A stretch of DNA of 64,000 nt from Cytidiella melzeri (Eukaryota > Basidiomycota > Agaricomycetes > Polyporales > Irpicaceae). The translations under genes and the position numbers were made by a program. The DNA is taken from positions 62,001-126,000 of the forward strand of contig JABYQR010000059.1 in NCBI GenBank assembly GCA_022592445.1, read 5' to 3'. Within the stretch, counting starts at the first letter, position 1. Each line of letters starts with the position of its first letter. Under the pieces are notes generated by a model, which was given only the letters and a program-made list of their open reading frames with translations, was not told the origin of the DNA and did no database searches. Of this stretch, positions 43,583 to 54,581 are shown in pieces.

Positions 43583-46500
43583 TTACACTGTTATTGACCG
43601 AGATCTTCGCCAATTATCTACTAGCTGTCGAAATAACACGAAGTCTGAATGTCGTAGGTACGCATTCACGTAAAATCGGTCACAACGTTGTAGTACATTC
43701 TCCGAAGTCCAGTCAGTTCGCGCGACATGTACTCGTCCCCAAGCAGGAATCAGATGGCAAGTGCGTACAATAGAAGTGATAGGAATGATGGATGCTCGAC
43801 GACGATGAAGCCTCTGTGACGGCGCAACAGAAAACATACCGGTGAGATCGTCGTATCGGTGGAACGGTGTGTACCACTCGATATATGCCAGCGGATGCTT
43901 GCTAACGTGCTCCATGTTGCTCGAAAGTCGAAAAAGAAGCCTAACTTGTCCGACCGTCATCCCTAGTATTACAAGTTAGCGTACAGACTCCGAGTTGCGC
44001 AACACCATGAAAACTGATACTCACCGTCCAGAGGGTGGCTAGATATTCCGTCTTCTCTCTCTGAGTCTTGGGTGCTGTCGACCACTCCCTCACGCGCAAG
44101 AACGGTCGAAAATTGGGATGGAGTCGCCGGTCGAAGACCTCCCGCGGACTTTGCAGGTATTGCGCGAATCGAGTCCATAGCAAGTGTTTTTGACACCTGG
44201 CTCATACGCGGGAGCCGCTTCTTGAACTGTTTGTAGACTGAAAATGTTGTGTACATGTTGACCACACGGAGGAAGGAGTGCGCGTTCGAGGCAGCCTGTA
44301 TTGGTAGGCTGGGCCGGCTGGCTGATGAGGACGCTACTGTCTTCGTGACGAAGTCCTCCAAACAACGAATAAAGTCCAGTGCACCAAACTCTTCAGTGAT
44401 TGTCTTGACTGACGTGCTTGGGAACGCCGGACGTTTTGAGATAGTGTACTCCTCTGAGTCGACGTCTGCCCGCGCGTGGCTCTCCGGTGCTGTCTCTTGC
44501 TCAACCTCCTCGCCATCCTTCTCTGCGTCCTCTGCCTCTTCAGTGTTGTTGTCTCCCGAGCGTGAAGGCAGCTGTGAGTTGTGGCCGGCCTTGAGCCACT
44601 GAAGGTACTGGTCGAACCTTCGAACCGCATCCTGGCGCTCCATCCAGGTCGTCATCTGCTGGATGTACTGCTTGCGGTTGCTAGCGCGATACCCAAGCTT
44701 CGCGAAGTCGATGTGAAGCCGCTCAGGTCCTTCGGTGTTATAGCCATCCGCCAATCCAAAAAGTCGGATTGAGTCGATGTAGTGGCTCATCGAATGAAGC
44801 TTCGGGATGTTGAAGTCGTCACAAACTCCCAGACGCACAAAACCGTGCTTGTGCAAATGAAAGCGGATCCAGGCGTCCTGTAGGCATGAAAGTGAGTCCT
44901 CGGTGTGCGCCTCGTAATGAGCGTAATAGACGAAGTCGAGAACGGCTCGCACCGCTTTCACGACGTCTGGATCAGCAGCTCCCGCAACAACGCCGAGGAA
45001 TACCTTTTCCATCTGCTTGTATTCGTTACCAGTCCACTGGGACACCAGCGAGATGCCCTTCTTGAAGTGGCGAAGATCCGGATGCAGTGGCATGGTGCGG
45101 AACCGCCTGTTGACTTCATCCTCTTTGCCGTCCATGCATGCTGTCGCCCATTTCACGGTATGGTCTTTGAAAACTCCCTTGTGCAGTTGATGGAGCAAAT
45201 CCGGTGTCAGGCAGGTGAAGATGTCGCAGTGAGGGAGGTTCGCCCAGAAAGGATGGATGGAACGCAAACCAGCCTCCGCAAATCCTGGCCCCTTGTTTCC
45301 CTCGAGCGCGCTGCATATCATTGCGAGCATCTTCTCAGGGTCTCGCATCACCGGCAAGTCGACAGGCACACCCCGTTTGTTGGGCTGCACGAGACATTTT
45401 GGGCAGTGATTCTCCTGGCAGCAGGCCACGAGACATTGTTCCGGATGGTCAGCCACGTATGCGGCCACGATAGGGTGGGCTCTGCGGACGTACCCATCAG
45501 CACAGACAACCTCCACTCCTTTCCTTCCCGCCTCGACAAGTGGCTCCAGGAGCGAGCGCATGCAATCGTGGAAGAGTTGATAGGCCAGTACAGCACGCTT
45601 GGCCTTCGGGACGGACTCCAGTTTCGCCACAGGTAGGTACCCAAGTAGAACAGTCGCATGGGATGAAGGGGACCGGCGTAAGCTCTTCGGGATGTTACCT
45701 ATGGTGAGATAAACAGGCCACGCTGACTTATCGCCGCTGAAGTTTGACAGCTGCGTCTTATCAGACGCGAGTATCACAGGAACAAGTGTAGCTCCTTTTG
45801 GGAGCAGTTTCTGCGCAGGTGATTATCAGTTTGGTTTTCTGCGTCTCCACTCGTTTACTCACCTGTACTCTCTCCCACCACGCACCACTCCACATCTCGC
45901 CGAGGACAGGTCTCTCTCCCCTATCGTCCTCGTATCGCTGTTCTGGTGCGTAGCGTAGGTTGTCTTTGAATGTCGGATTTGACAATAGCTCACGGATACA
46001 CTCTACAGGATTTCGCTTCCAAAGTTCAAACACCTCGACACCGCTCTCTCCTTCGCTTCTCTCCTCACACTGCAGTTCAAAAAGCTCGCACTGCCATCCA
46101 GGCCCACGAGGAAGACTGTCAATCTTCTTAAAAAATGCCCGCTTATCTTTGAACGACAGCGGCAAGCGGTTTTGGATCTGTAAAGGCCGGTAAGAGCAAA
46201 CACTGATTCTAAATAATGCTCTTACTTACAATATCAAGTTTTAGGTACCTGTCAATTTCGGATTGACTCAGTCCGCTATGCATCATCCATTGGGCCAAGC
46301 CCCACTCCTCCTCACTGGCAAAGGGAACCCACGGTGCGTCCGCTTCAACCCCTTCTTGTACTCTCTCCTCGTGCATCACTTCAAACAGAGTTCGTCCTCG
46401 ACCCGTCGCAGCTCCTGCTTGACCAGACGTATACCAGTGGTCATCAAGAAATGGATTTTTTGGCATGCCGCCTGCCTTGTGTCCTTCGCTAGCATCCGGT

Positions 46501-46793
46501 GCAGCCTCAACTCGTGTTCGCTTGGATGGCGGCAAGTCCAAGAGTGGCGATGGCGGTGTATGCGGCTCATGACCATCAGGTGCGTCGTCTGAGCTGTGTA
46601 TGGCAATATTCTGGGCAGCGGCTGATGGCGACTCGGAGCTTGCTCTGTTTGACACTGCTTGCACAGCTGTTGTACCAATTCTTGCGGCCGAGTCCCGAGA
46701 TCTCCGACAGGCATTGTTCAGCTGTATGTGCGCTTTGAGTCCTTGTGCGGTAGGCTTTGTGGCACCACAATGGAAACACCGATGAGGAGGCAT
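43583..46793 (-). CDS. Plavaka-family transposase
   Basis: Starts with a C2H2-type zinc finger (MPPHRCFHCGATKPTAQGLKAH) at 46793. Then come a Pro/Ser linker, PFLDDHWYTSGQAG, LPRGPGWQCELFEL and ELWKRNPVECIRELL, and the catalytic core: VILASDKTQLSNFSGDKSAW, TIGNIPKSLR, LEPLVEAGRKGVEV, HPEQCLVACCQENHCPKC, DIFTCLTPDLLHQLHKGVFKDH, EGPERLHIDFAKLGYRASN. The C-terminus (KHPLAYIEWYTPF, SIIPITSIVRTCHLIPAWG) ends at 43583. This order is that of fungal Plavaka (CACTA-like) transposases, nuclear enzymes of DNA cut-and-paste movement. Exons join across short introns (for example ~46229-46166, 45840-45778). No premature stop was noticed in the parts followed, so this may be the youngest and least decayed element here. 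Confidence 0.82.
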
Positions 46794-47013
46794 GGTCAGA
46801 GCGACACGGACAACACAAAGCAGGCGGTGAGCGTATTAAATTTTTTTTCCTTGAACTCCGACGTGTAGTGATGGTATTCAAATTATGGGGCAGCGATTTG
46901 TTGCTTAGTATCCTCCGATTTTGTGCGCTTGTCGGCTCCTTTTCTCTCCGCCACACTCCTCTCTGCCACGTCTACTTTTTGTTGTCTACAACTCGACTGC
47001 CTTCAGGACTCTC

Positions 47014-49131
47014 ATGCCTAGAGCCAAGAAGAAAGCTCAAGAGACCCAGGTTTCGGAGGATGACATATCCGAAGATGACAGCGCTCAAACGCTGCCTGCG
47101 AAGAGTACAACAAGCAGCAAGAAGCCCCGCACCACCGCTCCTTCAAATACTGTGACACGACGAGAATGGAAGAAGTCTTCCAAACAGGAGAAGTTAGGTG
47201 AGATCCTAACGAGTCTGGTGTCCTGATTTTGACTGATTTTAGCAGAATTCGAAGCCCTTCAGAAATTGGCTGCAAAGCTCGAGCGGGAAAACAAAGCCTT
47301 GAAGCGATCTCAAGCTCAAGGTATGTAATACTTCGCCTGTGATTCAGAAGCTGACAATATACATAGACAGTGGTAAGCGAGCAACTGTGCGGATCCGCAC
47401 ACCTCCAGCAGCCTCGCAGCTTGTCAACGACAATGACTCTGACACAGGAGACGCTAACGTTGAAAACGACGACGGCGATTTCTCACCTGAGGAAGAAGAC
47501 ACTGGCTTCGACACCTTCCAGTCTCCGGTATGTTACACAGTCACAGTAAGCTGTCGGTGCTCACCCTCTCTTAGTTTCAGTCGCAAGGAACAATTCAAGT
47601 GACTCAGCCACCTCTCAAGAGGCTGACACGTCGCGTCAACGACCCAAAGACACCGGTGATTGCTACCAACACGAGGCAGGAGCGTTCTTCCACACCAGGT
47701 GCACTTCCCGCGCGAGCTGAGTTTTATGCACGTTCGTCATCACCGCCCCAGCCCTATGATTACCGGCACAGTCGTCATTCATCACGAGCTAGTGAGCGAA
47801 TGTCTAGTATTGGTGACTCTCCTCCTCCAGCCAGTCGTTCTCCGAGCCGCGCATCATCACCATTGTTTCTTTTACCTGACTCAACAGCTGTGACCGACTT
47901 GCAAGACACAGCCGGCTCGCCACTTCAAGATGCGCACAACACTCAGGTTGCTCTCTACAGTAAGTGGTTCCATATCTGCACGGCTGGAGCTGTATCTGAC
48001 CAAGCTTAATGTTCCTAGGAGCTCGTAACGTTGGCGAAGATGTACCTGCACCGGGAGAGGAGCCCCGGCGTCGTGGGCGGGCACCTTCGTCTATAGAGAG
48101 CCAAGTACAGCGTCAACATAAGCGACCACGTATCACTCCGTCAACTGCTACCCCCCTACAAATGACCTTGACTACAAGTGCAGTGTCAAGCCTGTTCTCT
48201 CTACTAGGGCAAAAGAGGGAGACTACTCGGGTGTTACCGCGAAAATCATCGCACGGTCCATTGTCCGATATGAATTGAAAGTACTTACGGAGGCTGCATT
48301 TCCAGATCACGACACACAGTACACATGGGCACGCGAGGTATTCCGTGCATCCTGTCAAGAATACGAGCGTACATACGGCGATAACGAGGAAGTCGCCAGG
48401 ATCTATACTTTGGTACGTCTGGTGATCTACCTTTGTGTCGGTACTCACCAAGCTTGCAGATTGTCAATCGCGCCTCTACTTTCCGAGGTCATGTCAAAGA
48501 CAAGGTTTGCAACAGAATTGTGGAGACATACGGGTTGGTACGAGACGTAGCTACCGACAATATGGCACAGGTGAACGCTGATCGGGTGAAGCGGTTGCTT
48601 GAGCCCGTTGGGCGCCGCAGTGATGCCAACCGCTATTGTTACAAGGTGGGTGCCAGTGTCTTCGCCGGCTTCCTTTCTCAGTTACTCACCATTGTAACCC
48701 CCGATTGAAGGAGTTTGACAAAAATCCACCTCGCGGGCTCATGGCAGTGCCCATTATTGTTCATGCACTGCAGGACGTCATCACTTCGCGATCTGGGGGC
48801 TCTACTCATCCTCCGCCGGGTGTAGAGTTCCGCAGCCTCTTCGACCCGGTGCCATTACCAACCATCGCGCTGCTACTCACAATGGTATGTACTCACATTG
48901 GGAATCCGTGCGCAAGAACTATTGATGCATAGTCCGAGTCACTAGGTCCGCTACGGGTTGCAGCGCTGGTCGACCGGACGCCTGGCACAAAAGGATAGGA
49001 CCCACGAATTTCGCGAAACAACATACAAGGGTGTCTTCACAGAACATCTCCGACACCTTGAAGACTGGCAGGAGCTTAATCGTACGGTCACCACGAAGAT
49101 TCGCAGCGCTATGTATAAAACGGTGATGTGA
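47014..49131 (+). CDS. DUF6532-family protein of the Plavaka element
   Basis: Starts MPRAKKKAQETQVSEDD at 47014; a basic N-terminus and coiled coil (EFEALQKLAAKLERENKALK) are followed by long Ser/Pro/Arg-rich disordered exons. The folded C-terminal half shows YELKVLTEAAFPDHDTQY, REVFRASCQEYERTYG, NRASTFRGHVKDKV, RYCYK, FRSLFDPVPLPTIALLLTM and, after an intron ending at 48945, VRYGLQRWSTGRLAQ to a stop at 49131. I recognise this as the DUF6532 pattern widespread in Agaricomycetes. Its biochemical function is unknown. Its place inside the transposon, divergent from the transposase, suggests a DNA-binding or accessory role. Confidence 0.7.
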
Positions 49132-49617
49132 GTATCGACTGTGTTCTATGTGCACGCGCGCATCTCATTGGGCTTCGCAAACAGCTGCCTCGGAGGATTC
49201 AGCTTGGTGGACGAGAAGTTGGCGGGACTTTCAGACATGGCGAAGTAGAATGCATTGCAGGACCTCGAGGGGTGAACAGCTGAAAACGCAGGCAGTGATT
49301 AGATACAGCAGTCGCGGAAATACCCAATTCATACTTAGTTCACATATGCTTACTTGAAAGATTCTGATATGTTATCACGCATGCATTGCTCCTCTCTTAT
49401 TGTGCTACAGGGTGCTACAGACTGCTACAGAAGTCCGACTACGTAGAAAAGAAGACCATCTCAATAAACTACGGAAGCTTACACGTTCAAGGGCTTGCTA
49501 CGGAGTGCTACCGAGCCAACAGCCGCGAATAACTTTGCTACCTGAGGGGCACTTGTTTACCTGCCCTACCTAAACTACCAGAGCTCGGTAGATCTCGGTA
49601 GCAGCCGTCATGTTTCC

Positions 49618-49803
49618 AGATGAAATAAGCAAGTAAGAAATGTACGGATGCGCGGAATGAAGTGGAGAGGGATAATACAAATATAGAGATACCGATGAGG
49701 AACTAAAATGGAATAGATAAATGTATACTCGGAAGTATAGGAATCAGTCGGGTTGTCGGGACTTCCATATATGTGTAGTGATGGCACGTCATACATTACA
49801 ACA
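49618..49803 (-). repeat. Inner part of the copia 3' LTR
   Basis: Matches the first ~185 bp of the 5' LTR (complement starting TGTTGTAATGTATGACG). Immediately before it on the sense strand is a GAGGGGGAG polypurine tract (49804-49812). Differences from the 5' LTR are few (for example one of the T/A sites near 49727). Confidence 0.9.
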
Positions 49804-49810
49804 CTCCCCC

Positions 49811-50648
49811 TCAACGAGTGGCGATATTGATGAGCGCGAGTTGCTCAGAATGTTTGATGCGTGAAAGCGCCTTGGTGAGAATATCGGCGCAATTATCATT
49901 TGAACTGCAGTGGGGGACAAGAATAGTTCCGTCGAGAATTCACTCGCAAACAAAGTGATGGCAAATATCGATATGCTTCGATTGGGAATGGAATTGATGG
50001 TCCTGAGTGAATGAGATAGCGGCGAGGTTGTCGGTGGCGAGAGTGGTAGGTCCAGTAGGCGCAAAGCCGAGTTCTAAGAGAATTTCCCTGAGCCAAATAG
50101 CCTCCTTCGCTGCGTGTGCAAGTGCTACGTATTCCACCTCCATAGTCGAGAGAGCAACTGTGCTCTGCTTCTTTGAACTCCAGCTAACCATGCCTCCTCC
50201 GAGGAGGAAAGCATATCCAGATACCGATTGTCGGTCGATGCGGTTCTGGCCCCAGTCGGCGTCGCTGAATCCTGAAATGGTTAGATCAGGAGTTGCTCCG
50301 TATGAGATTACTAGTTCTCGGGTCCCTTTGAGGTAACGAAGCACGTGTTTCGCCGCAGTCCAATGAGCAGCGGTATGTGCCAAATTGAATTGGCTAAGGG
50401 CTTGGACGGCGAAAGCGATATCAGGCCGAGTGCCGACAGCGGCGTACATGAGAGAGCCAATTACGGCTTGGTAAGGAATGTCATCAACAAGTTCTTCATC
50501 TGTAGTGGCTGGATTAAGCGTGACATTTGCGTCAAGAGGTGTGGACACGGAATTGCAGGATTCCATGCCAAATCACGCAAGAATAATATTGATGTATCTG
50601 GTTTGGGAAATGGTAATCATGCCTTTGTCTCGCAGGCGAGCAATCTGT
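49811..50648 (-). pseudogene. Copia pol 3' part: end of RT and RNase H
   Basis: The minus strand continues copia RT/RNase H: QIARLRDKGMITISQ at the breakpoint, then STPLDANVTLNP, VIGSLMYAAVGTRPDIAFAV, ISGFSDADWGQNRIDRQS, MVSWSSKKQSTVALSTMEVEY (RNase H catalytic residues), to a stop at 49811. A TGA at 49940-49942 interrupts the frame where an Arg (CGA) would be expected. It was separated from its 5' half (54582-57779) by the inversion, whose left breakpoint is at 50648/50649. Confidence 0.85.
50632..50648 (-). repeat. 17-bp inverted duplication, left inversion breakpoint
   Basis: gcaggcgagcaatctgt here is the exact complement of acagattgctcgcctgc at 57763-57779. Both are copia sequence encoding QIARL. 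On one side each continues as copia, on the other as helicase. Confidence 0.85.
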
Positions 50649-51726
50649 GGCAGACAATCGGAGTGATGTTCGGACGATCGTTGCCACAATTTATCTTGTA
50701 CATATGGTTGCAATTGTATTCGAGTTTGTCCAGGGTTCAGGTGTTAAGGTGGCGGAAGCAATGAGAATGGGCCTGGAGATTGTCATGAACGGTCTCATCG
50801 TGCCAAGCTTGTCGAAGTGCTTGCAAAAGTTCGCACCCCAGTGCACAATACAGTGCGCCTCATCAATGACCGTGCAGCGAATGCGCTGCATCCACGCAGG
50901 GTTGCGAATAAGCTTGGAGAACCGCTCGTGCTCGAAGATCATTTCTGGGGAGGTTATAATGATGTGGATTTTGTGCTTTTGAGGTCCTGGACATAAGAAA
51001 AACATCAATCAAGGAATCAGAATAAGCATGCGTACATACCTTATGAAGCTGATCGCTGTATGTTTCTCCGTTAACAGCTGCCAAAGGTATACCCATCTTA
51101 TTGAAGCGCGCAGCCTGCATATATGCATGTAAATAGCAGTTACCTGAGGTTTATGACGGTCCGCTGCTAACCTGGTCCTGTTCAAGCTCGTTCAAAGTTG
51201 AGACAATAATTATCTTCGAGTAGCCAGCCTTGTCCACAAGGAGGGGGAGAACGAATGGTAAGGTCTTGCCTGCGCCGGTGCCAGCCATCAAGACTGAGTC
51301 GAGCCCAAGGAGGATAGCTTCGGAGATGTCCAGCTGCCAGCTGTACGGAGTGTTGCCTGTGCGCCTGAGACACTCCTCTGTCATCCTCTGACGAGTAGCC
51401 GCAGAATCAAATTTTCGATTGGCTTCTGCATCCTTTCTTGTCTCCTCCAGCAATTTTTGGAATCGGGTCTGTTCAGCAATAGATAAGTCTTCCGTAGTCC
51501 GCTGTGCCCTCGGTCGTGCCAAGTCATCCGCTGATACGCCCGGAAATCGGCTAGGCGCGGAGACCCGGCAGCAGCCCGCCATTTGCGCGACCCGCGTCAT
51601 CCTGAGCGGCAAGTCCCTCCACTTTCCCAGTGTCACGGGCACGAGGAGTTCACCGAGGGCACGAGGAGTTCGCCGAGGATCCGAGGACTTGACAAGGAGC
51701 AACGCGCCGGAAACATCCGGGGCCAA
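50649..51726 (-). pseudogene. RecQ-like helicase B, N-terminal half (inverted)
   Basis: Sense is minus: basic N-terminal region, LSIAEQTRFQKLLEETRKDAE, the Q-motif NTPYSWQLDISEAILLGLDS, Walker A MAGTGAGKTLPF, STLNELEQDQ, AARFNKMGIPLAAVNGETY (after an intron), IHIIITSPEMIFEHERF, VIDEAHCIVHWG and ILIASATLTPE. It resembles helicase A throughout. A one-base loss near 50739 shifts the frame just before the NDRPNITPIVC segment, where the inversion breaks the gene. The missing C-terminal half is at 57780-60721 on the plus strand. The first ~50 residues before LSIAEQ may come from an inserted sequence. Confidence 0.8.
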
Positions 51727-53297
51727 GGAATTGCACCGAACTCTGACTCACAGACACGCCCCTTTTGCATCGGAGCATGGGCCGGCCAGCCACCAAGAGT
51801 TTCGGACGCGGGTCGGACCAACGGTAGAAGAAACTTGACGCGCAAACCCCGTTTCAGGAAGACTCCTATCACGCCACGCTGTGCAACTCCTGGACGGCGC
51901 CTCATCACCTGCTCGCGACGGTTGGCGCCTCTGCAGCGCAAGGGCGCGTGCCGCTACTCCGCGTCGACCAACGCTGTGTCCCGCCGGGCATCGACTCGCT
52001 GGGCATTTTACCTCCGCAGACGGAAGTATTCTGCCACCCCGTTTCCTCGCTCTCGCGTTTGGGTTTAGGACATAGAAGGAAAGGTTTAGGAGAGGGCCTG
52101 TAGGGTATATAAAAAGGTGTTGCTTGTACTGCGTAGACAATCAATCAATCCCCACCCCAGTTTCCAGAGTTCACTTTATGCTTTGCGTTCGCGTCGAGGG
52201 AGTCTCTTCGCGCCCATAGCCGTAGCTTCTTCTGCGTTGTCCCACTGCGACTTCCTTCCCGTTTATGTCAGCTGCATCTACCAATGACAACCCGCCTCGA
52301 GTTTGCCTCTACTGTCCCACCGTTCCCCACCTACCCGACGGTTGCTGCCCTTACCGCCTGCGCCCGCGCAAGGTTCTACGCCGTTACCCCATCATCCCCG
52401 CGCCCACGCCGCCGCCAGAGCCCTAAGCAGCGCCTACGGTCTCCCCTGAGAGATCAACTTCTAAATCACCCTCACCAGCGTCGTCCGTCGCCTCCGTCAC
52501 GGACTCGCTTGATAACTGCTCTCACTGCAACACTCAGAGCGACCACCCAATTCCCCTACGTACAGGACCTTTTGTCCCGCTCGACTGCAATCGCCTGCGC
52601 GCGCCGCACCCAGCTTGTTGGCTGTCACCAGACTTTGAGGGCGGGGACCACGGGTGCGAACTAGTGCAGTTCAATCTTACCAGCTCTACCGACGTCGTCG
52701 TTGGCCACGCATTCGCCTGCAATACGCATCGCCGCTCGGGAGGTGTTGTTCTACACTACCGCCCCCGCGTGCAGTCTGTCGAGTCCAATTGACTGCGATT
52801 TCACATAGCCTTCCGCTGCGACTCGCGCTCCATTAGCTTATCTTTCTCTTATGTTTCCTTTCGACTTCGTTATACGGCGTTTGCTTTTCACTGCGTTATT
52901 TTACTGCGTTACTGTGTTGCGTTTCACCTTCACTGCGTCGAGCTTACTGCGTTCACTTTCACTGCGCCCGCGTTTTACAGCGACCATTCATCTTCACCAG
53001 CGACCGCGTTTTGTGTTCGAGATTCCTATTGCGCCTGCGTTTTCCATCCGTGTTTCCCCGCGCGCCGTCTTACTACAAGTCGCGAGGTCTCCCGCGCGTT
53101 CTCTTTGAGACACGCTATAACTCTTTTGCTTTTACCGCGCCGACTTGCCTTTTTACCCGCGATACACGTGGTAGTTGCCCGCCTAGCTCCCTGCGCATAC
53201 ACTTTATCATAAACCTTGTCGCTCTTTTTTTAGCACCAGTAAAACTAGGACTCTAAGACCACCTCGCACACTTTAACACTTCCGCGCTTCCACACCT
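51631..53297. other. Unassigned ~1.7-kb insertion-like stretch
   Basis: Comparison with copy A suggests extra DNA here, between the helicase B region and a possible upstream exon. It begins tgtcacgggcacgagg, has a TATATAAAA box at 52107-52115, then a short ORF, then a stretch (52850-53100) with many tgcgtt/ctgcgtt repeats. The layout recalls an LTR and leader of a retroelement, but I could not find matching ends or a target duplication. Confidence 0.35.
52265..52792 (+). pseudogene. Short Cys-rich ORF with one in-frame stop
   Basis: About 150 bp after a TATA box, an ORF starts MSAASTNDNPPRVCLYC and runs 175 codons to a TGA at 52790-52792, interrupted only by a TAA at 52424-52426. The product has CxxC pairs (CLYC, CSHC), a Pro/Ser-rich linker and GDHGCELVQFNLTSSTDVVVGHAF. 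I do not recognise it. It lies inside the inverted segment and could be a retroelement gag remnant or transposon cargo. Confidence 0.35.
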
Positions 53298-53672
53298 TTA
53301 CACTTCTATTGCCACTTCGTGGGTGGTTGTGTTGTCTTTAAGATTGTTCTTAGTTTGAAGCGTGACTAAGTGTCTCACCGCGAGGTCTCCCCATTCGTTG
53401 CGTGAAGTGCACAGCAGGGAGGCAGGCACCAGTGCAATTTCGCTGCACTGAGGCTCGGCAACATCTAAGAAGAGCTGTAAGAACATGTTAGCACAGGTAT
53501 CATAGTAATGCCAATATTTTCTGACGCTTTCCGCCGCCGCACTTTCCACGGGAGAGACAGCATTCTGGCGGAAAGGAGGAGGAGCAGCTGAGGGAGCAGA
53601 TAATGGGACTGCTGGGGCTTTCTTGCGTGAATTTTTCTGATCTTTGGCTGTTTTAAATATAGGAGTATTCAT
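53298..53672 (-). CDS. Possible first exon of helicase B
   Basis: Begins MNTPIFKTAKDQKNSRKKAP at 53672, a Lys- then Pro/Ala-rich start like that of helicase A (MPHKSTIPPQKKKK), at a similar distance from the element end. It continues LFLDVAEPQCSEIALVPASLL and reaches a GTGAGA donor-like site near 53370. The link to the rest of the helicase is not proven. Confidence 0.35.
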   Translation of the reverse strand: MNTPIFKTAKDQKNSRKKAPAVPLSAPSAAPPPFRQNAVSPVESAAAESVRKYWHYYDTCANMFLQLFLDVAEPQCSEIALVPASLLCTSRNEWGDLAVRHLVTLQTKNNLKDNTTTHEVAIEV

Positions 53673-54142
53673 ATTAATATTCTAACACATTTAAAGACGA
53701 GGAGAAGGAGAGATAAACGAGAACGAGAGGATGCAAGCGGAGGTCGCATGCAGTAATATTGAAAGCGCCCACTCGCGGACGCATTCAAGACGCGAGAATG
53801 AACGGTCACGTGCATTTGATGGGCTGTCACAGGCTGTGACTTGAGCCAAAAGTGAGCATAGCTTACTATCCCTCGGTCATATCACTTTGTCAGAATTCCT
53901 ACAGGCAGAAATAGCGCATAGGAATGTGTTTCTGCAATTTCAAGTGGGTAGCACAAAAATTGATCAAAGTTATATTCGTTTACACCTCACACTGAGGGCG
54001 CTTCAATGTGTGACCTATTGTGACACAGTCAAAACTTGGAGTCGCTCTGTCCTTCGATGCGGTCATGTGCGAATGATCTACACCCAATCACTACAAAGTT
54101 CACCAGACGTTCGGGGAGCGAGCTGTCTTTTTTCTCGCCATC

Positions 54143-54432
54143 TGTTGTAATGTATGACGCGCCATCACTACACATATGTGGAAGTCCCGACAACCCAACT
54201 GATTCCTTTACTTCCGAGTATACATTTATCTATTCCATTTTAGTTCCTCATCGGTATCTCTATATTTGTATCATCCCTCTCCACTTCATTCCGCGCATCC
54301 GTACATTTCTTACTTGCTTATTTCATCTTATCCTCTTTTCTATATACTTATAAAAACCCTGTAATTGGTTGTCTAAATATTCATTCACTCTTGCTATCTC
54401 TCGTGCACTTGAACGCCTCTCGCATCACAACA
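54143..54432 (+). repeat. Copia 5' LTR, 290 bp
   Basis: Begins TGTTGTAATG and ends CACAACA, with TGTTG/CAACA inverted ends and a TATAAAAA box at about 54350. The preceding 5 bp, ccatc (54138-54142), equal the complement of gatgg outside the 3' LTR at 43345-43349, so the element's ends can be matched despite the inversion. Confidence 0.92.
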
Positions 54433-54445
54433 GGTTATGAGCCCC
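54433..54445 (+). other. Copia primer binding site (initiator tRNA-Met half)
   Basis: Directly after the LTR comes GGTTATGAGCCCC. It is complementary to the anticodon arm of initiator tRNA-Met (GGGCTCATAACC), the half-tRNA priming site known from copia-type elements. Confidence 0.75.
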
Positions 54446-54581
54446 GCGCTCTAATTGCACGAGAATCTCTTTCCATCAAGCTCTATACTTGAACCTTATT
54501 CAAATCCAGGCGACAGTACGTCGGCATTACGCCCGTAGGCCATCATTACTGTTATCTCTTGATCTTGTGATTAGATCTACT

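Larger units (their letters stand above)
43461..49617. mobile_element. Plavaka-type DNA transposon with DUF6532 partner gene
   Basis: A 6.16-kb insertion into the copia LTR. The LTR sequence agatgaa is present on both sides (43454-43460 and 49618-49624), giving a duplication of up to 7 bp. It holds a Plavaka transposase gene (minus) and a DUF6532 gene (plus), divergent around a 220-bp promoter. Subterminal direct repeats are clear: ~20-bp cgtagata.cagtagaatcc units at 43522-43571 on the left, and three 10-bp tgctacag units at 49401-49430 on the right. A clean terminal inverted repeat was not found by eye. From 49132 to 49617 there is no gene, only repeated ctacc/ggtag motifs. Confidence 0.8.
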
